Shown in pieces: positions 48,301 to 50,228 of a DNA stretch of 50,228 bases. Position 1 is the first letter of the stretch. Every line of letters starts with the position of its first letter. The stretch comes from an uncultured Burkholderiales bacterium (lineage in GTDB: Bacteria; Pseudomonadota; Gammaproteobacteria; Burkholderiales; Casimicrobiaceae). The stretch lies in assembly GCA_937944385.1 (NCBI GenBank), contig CALDYQ010000037.1:1-50228 (forward strand), read 5' to 3'. The translations under genes and the position numbers were made by a program. Below the pieces are notes generated by a model. That model had not been told where the DNA came from. It did no database searches and saw only the letters and a program-made list of their open reading frames with translations.

Positions 48301-48729
48301 ATCGGGAAAAAACAAATCTGCCGGTCCGAGCCGGGCGTTGCGCAGCTTGCCGAGTGCAAGGTACTCGGGCAGGAAGCGGATCGGCACAGCCGGCGCACCT
48401 GCGGCGATCTCCTGCAGATGGGCGAGCAGCCGTCGCACGCCGCGTTCGATCTGCTCCAAGGCCTGCACGGAAGGCGGCTGCGATGGGGCAGTGAAATGCG
48501 TTTCGAACTCGCGAACGAGGACGGAAAGTCCCTCGACACCGACCAGCTCGAAGGCGCCAGCCACGGTGTGCAGTTCGCGCGCGATGGACTTCTTGACCTC
48601 GGGTTCGATCCGCTCCCGGCTCGCGGCGATGCCGCTGAGCACTCGCGCGAGCGAGGCCTCGATTTCGGGCTTGACCCAGGTGATCGGCCCGGTGTCGAGC
48701 TCGAGAGGGATGTCGATCGACACGCTCAT
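42397..48729 (-). CDS. chpA: Hybrid chemotaxis histidine kinase ChpA/PilL
   Basis: A 2110-residue CheA-like kinase controlling type IV pili. Hpt or Hpt-like sites are visible at about residues 54 (ELHTVAGAFEL), 714 (AFHTLKGSGRMVG), 985 (AAHTLCGIHRTAG) and 1320 (TLHTLKGSARMAG). The dimerisation and HATPase domains follow, with N-box HLVRNALAHGIEP near 1647 and GRGVGMDVVRSEV, then a CheW-like domain (about 1790-1925) and a C-terminal receiver (about 1985-2105) with VLVVDDSLTVRK and LLDIEMPRMDGFEF. Long Ala/Pro/Glu linkers join the Hpt modules. The ATG at 48729 follows AGAGG and lies eight bases after the pilJ stop. The order pilJ-chpA matches the Pil-Chp operon. Confidence 0.95.
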   Translation of the reverse strand: MSVSIDIPLELDTGPITWVKPEIEASLARVLSGIAASRERIEPEVKKSIARELHTVAGAFELVGVEGLSVLVREFETHFTAPSQPPSVQALEQIERGVRRLLAHLQEIAAGAPAVPIRFLPEYLALGKLRNARLGPADLFFPDLSRKPAKAPTTVEIPPGQLPALLMRKRREFQQGLLLWLRGGAGGLGLMSGALESIEEAFPLPAQRSFWWSTRALIRAVETRLLEPSVALKQLFARVDLQIRRFAEGSTRVADRLRREVLYHLARSDDGDPLVDEVKALYELGVLIPKRVPVEIDYIAIQPALERLGQAVARAKERWGTSLGVARERDRDEFVSAVDEIAAQSKLLGHADFKRLGEALAETVHGLGAATPSDDLSIEIASTLILIETAASQIASLPRNFSAQVDLTIQRLTYARTGVAIPSELRNDTDADSLTRKAQERATVAQVVREIRTNMRAVEQALDTAFRDRSAVDELAPVPGLLAQVSGALQILGWTRANDILSETSARLLQGIQSEQPLDDKLINEYADTLAGISFYIDAKGQRENEAEAMLDALERRARGEPVESASHEDQSVEASIAGHRRQLRESLELAAEPAGAGSAREAVLAIKYDAELLADTRLLGAANSALAAIDQGKPDAAAVSALLAASDTSVPVPEASPESQRLAKARDEERDSLLLEIFCEEAVEVVSTLKEGVSNLVSAPGDRDALVTVRRAFHTLKGSGRMVGLTDFGEAAWQIERVLNGVLESDRAPLPHEVALIKAATTLFEGWVSQLKEDTGRADVDVGAITRLVAACERREMPPDGWMTSATQDVAPARTTVELGVVAAEVPAMRALELDAQLPELPPIATALVAEPPSPIAQSGPAAAPLPTLDFVPPSSPDAVSPPPVEPEPPRASSVAGEQVDAFATAKESADESISLPEVIELPASAWTLEDENVVVEGVTVPRTLFSILVDESRAHLQTLEHELALLQFDPAGVPSESMVRAAHTLCGIHRTAGFTHIGDLAAEIESALVTLSGAARDGEAYAVIASAIAALRTASLRIQTKTAMHEEERRAFGQALVAMRGLNARLGVRLGARTRDAVAAAMAAIRDEATAPPRTPGLLDVTETGQSTEATAAASPVELTSLGVGVEPLAPARSAAPVDASAVASIPSPQAEPTLPPAPEASAFEQSDIHEPQPAASVLLEPVASLSEMAAAPRAVEQAPAPVAREPGSTPTAQPIATTSSPTVASPAPGASAAVTPLGIAAAAVAGRATLAPTVLTHAETDSADPLADVRDEVDEQVMPLFLEEAQELFPAATEQARMMRAAPGDASARAAIKRTLHTLKGSARMAGAMRLGEITHLLETRIIEAPALPDPAFFDAVDEALDDVAFLLDRHSRGEHNVVLPRFRLDAVVEAAEDVARVPRVEAAPVPLVADAPLAVTAPTAAPSDLSFPPVVPAVPAAVVAAADTPARVALGAATARAETAFLRVRSDALETLADEAGEIAIARARIESELRDLKTGLLDLTSAVTRLRSQLREIEIQGESQIQSRLDTESAFDPLEFDRYTRFQELTRGLAEGVNDVATVQQNLLKNLADAEAALAAQMRLSRSVQLRLQSMRTVPFATLSDRLYRVLRQSAKELGKRANLDIRGGRTEIDRSVLERLAPVLEHLVRNALAHGIEPAVERERVGKSATGEIGLAVTQQGNEVVIELTDDGAGLPLEKIEARARALGMLAPDAQVSEDKLVELIFQTGFSTAETVSAIAGRGVGMDVVRSEVTALGGRVEVRTQAGRGTTFVLRVPLTLAVTQVLLVRTGDTAVGIPASLIETVRQVRSAECEAARLSGTLLHSGKQIPYFVLTPLYDKTPIDVAEHRTRSVAILRSGDLVAAFELEAVLGNQEVVAKPYGPQLARVRGLAGLTVLGDGSIVILSNPLQLMLSAVLPGQARDPARAVRPAQVAGHAQSPAEAALRAEAPPAGSGVVAPVAATPAAAPVAAEVIPIRPDITVQPRAPLVLVVDDSLTVRKITTRLLEREGYRVLTAKDGLDALQVLADHTPNVILLDIEMPRMDGFEFARTIRSDDRQRGIPIIMITSRTADKHRMHAKELGVEEYLGKPYQDDQLLGLLAQYTGGVH

Positions 48730-48736
48730 CAACCTC

Positions 48737-50228
48737 TCAGACCTTGAAGCCAGCAACCGACATGCGGAGCGACTGGGCCAGTCGACCCAACTCCTCAATC
48801 GAGCTGTTGGTCTGCTGGGTACCGCGCGAGGTCTCTTCAGTCACGGCAAGGATGTCCTGCATGCAACGCGTCACTTCGGACACCGAGGCCGCCTGTGACT
48901 GCGCCTGGGCCGAGATGCCGGCCACGATCTCAGCGAGCTCCTTCGACACGCGACCGATCTCGGCAAGCGCCTGGCCGGCGGCGTCAGACAGACGCGTCCC
49001 TTCGACCACCCCCTGAGTGGTGCGCTCCATGGCGCTCACCGCATCCTGGGTGTCGGCCTGAATGGTCCGAACCAGCGCTTCGATCTGTTTGGTGGCCTCG
49101 GCAGAGCGTTCAGCGAGTCGCTGGACCTCTTCCGCAACCACCGTGAAGCCGCGGCCCGCTTCCCCGGCCGAGGCCGCCTGGATGGCGGCGTTCAGAGCAA
49201 GGACGTTCGTCTGTTCGGTGATGTCCGAGATCAGTTCCACGATCTCACCGATCTCCTGCGAGCTTTCGCCGAGGCGCTTGATGCGCTTCGCGCTGTCCTG
49301 AATCTGGGCCCGGATCTCGTTCATGCCGGCGATCTGGTTCTGCACCGCAACGGAGCCTTGCTCGGCCACGGCGAGCGACTGTTGCGCAACGCTGGCCCCC
49401 TGGGAGGCGGAGTTCGACACCTCGGCAATCGATTGCGCCATTTGCAGCACGAGCGAGCTCGCCCGCTGGATCTCACCGGACTGCCGCTGCGACGCCTGGA
49501 AGAGACGCTGGGACACAGCCTGTGCAGACTGGGTCGCGCTTGCGACGTCGGCGGTCGTGTTGTTGATGCCTGTCACCACCTTGCGCAGTTCATCGACCGT
49601 GAAGTTGATCGAGTCTGCGATCGCGCCGGTCACGTCTTCGGTCACGCTCGCGCGCACCGTGAGATCACCGTCGGCGAGCGTGCCCATCTCGTTGAGCAGA
49701 CGCAAAATGGCCTCCTGGTTGCGCTGGTTCTCGAGCTCGTTGGCTCTCGCGCGCTCCCGGGCTTCGTTCACGAACAGGTAGCCGAGCAGGACGCCGAAGA
49801 TCACCGTGAGTACACCGAAGATCACCGCGAGGACGACCGCGATGTTGGAGGTGTTGCCGCTACCCTCATAGGCGGCGGTGAGGTTTCGGGTGGCCGTGAG
49901 AAGGCCCTCGGACTCCTGCGCGATGACGCGGGAGGCCTGCTTGCCCGCGAGAAGACGCGGCATCGCACGTAGCACGTCGGCCAAGCGCCGCTCGGTTTCC
50001 TGGAAGCGCATCGTCAGCTCGGCGAGCGTCCGCCGCGTTTCGGCATCACGCACCGGCGCCAAGCGCAACGACTCGCTGCCCTGCGTCAAGCCCGCGAGGA
50101 TGTCGCGGAACGTCGCCGTGTCCTTGCCGAGCAGGAAGGCCACGTCGGAGTCGACCTCGTTGCCGAGGAGAGCGTTGGCGTTCTTGGCGATCCGCTGGGT
50201 CAGCATCACGAGGTTTCCTGCGAGCGCA
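48737..50228 (-). CDS. pilJ: Twitching-motility methyl-accepting protein PilJ (5' end cut)
   Basis: The frame continues off the window's right end (upstream codons read ALAGNLV before [10 protein letters not shown]), so the N-terminus is missing; about 497 codons are present. [14 protein letters not shown] is the PilJ-type ligand-region motif. A membrane segment ([26 protein letters not shown]) is followed by a HAMP-like region ([20 protein letters not shown]) and the long coiled-coil signalling domain with the hairpin [48 protein letters not shown]. The last residues, VAGFKV, match PilJ. It feeds ChpA; pilG, pilH and pilI should lie to the right. Confidence 0.95.
   Translation of the reverse strand, partial: ALAGNLVMLTQRIAKNANALLGNEVDSDVAFLLGKDTATFRDILAGLTQGSESLRLAPVRDAETRRTLAELTMRFQETERRLADVLRAMPRLLAGKQASRVIAQESEGLLTATRNLTAAYEGSGNTSNIAVVLAVIFGVLTVIFGVLLGYLFVNEARERARANELENQRNQEAILRLLNEMGTLADGDLTVRASVTEDVTGAIADSINFTVDELRKVVTGINNTTADVASATQSAQAVSQRLFQASQRQSGEIQRASSLVLQMAQSIAEVSNSASQGASVAQQSLAVAEQGSVAVQNQIAGMNEIRAQIQDSAKRIKRLGESSQEIGEIVELISDITEQTNVLALNAAIQAASAGEAGRGFTVVAEEVQRLAERSAEATKQIEALVRTIQADTQDAVSAMERTTQGVVEGTRLSDAAGQALAEIGRVSKELAEIVAGISAQAQSQAASVSEVTRCMQDILAVTEETSRGTQQTNSSIEELGRLAQSLRMSVAGFKV

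Overview
The window is one stretch of high-GC chromosome (about two thirds G+C by eye) from a Betaproteobacterium. The order DUF3108-purN-purM on one strand, divergent from perM-hda, fits that class. So do the Pil-Chp chemosensory genes, the TctD/TctE-type two-component pair, OxyR divergent from Dps, a betaproteobacterial-type PEP carboxylase, and the LeuRS-LptE-HolA operon. Coding density is high, most neighbours overlap or sit within a few bases, and I see no tRNA, rRNA or CRISPR array. The closest lineage (Burkholderiales, Rhodocyclales or a relative) cannot be fixed without searches.

Layout. 1-465: the first codons of a leftward gene and a non-coding stretch with repeats, possibly the end of an insertion sequence. 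466-3448 (-): DUF3108 protein, purN and an unusually divergent purM. 3484-5483 (+): perM and hda. 5551-5905: a minimal ORF, a small secreted Lys/Ala-rich protein and an intrinsic terminator. 5964-9898 (+): mnmA, an O-acetylhomoserine sulfhydrylase-like gene, an alpha/beta hydrolase and rsmE, the last three overlapping by a few bases. 9937-14093 (-): leuS, lptE, holA. 14296-18850 (+): a DsbD/ScsB-like thiol:disulfide transporter, then a TctD/TctE-like two-component pair preceded by a 15-codon ORF. 18837-21882 (-): xerD, ybaK, a PP2C phosphatase and a protein with two FHA-like domains. 22061-28792 (+): a TRAP transporter (DctP, DctQ, DctM), a short broken ORF, and a fused 5-oxoprolinase, which looks like an uptake-and-ring-opening module for a pyroglutamate- or hydantoin-like compound. 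28864-31084 (-): secreted FKBP isomerase and a fadD-type acyl-CoA ligase. 31184-35896 (+): uup-type ABC-F ATPase and ppc. 35897-36236: gap with a coding remnant. 36237-37190 (-) oxyR, divergent from 37391-38331 (+) dps and dtd. 38332-39411: a gap bounded by 13-bp direct repeats, then a DUF3592 membrane protein. 39572-42109 (-): a cytoplasmic molybdopterin oxidoreductase followed 12 bases later by msrB. 42110-42396: an intergenic region with a good candidate small RNA on the + strand. 42397-50228 (-): chpA/pilL (2110 residues) and the 3' part of pilJ, the signalling core of a twitching-motility system; pilG/H/I would be expected beyond the right edge.

Most genes are housekeeping. The parts that merit a second look are the candidate small RNA at about 42187-42350, the divergent PurM, the short ORFs that overlap or precede real genes, the broken ORF between the TRAP genes and the oxoprolinase, the repeat-rich oxyR-dps region, the double-FHA/PP2C pair, the molybdoenzyme-MsrB operon, and the repeat structure at the left edge. 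I do not see convincing evidence of a wholly new multi-gene system.
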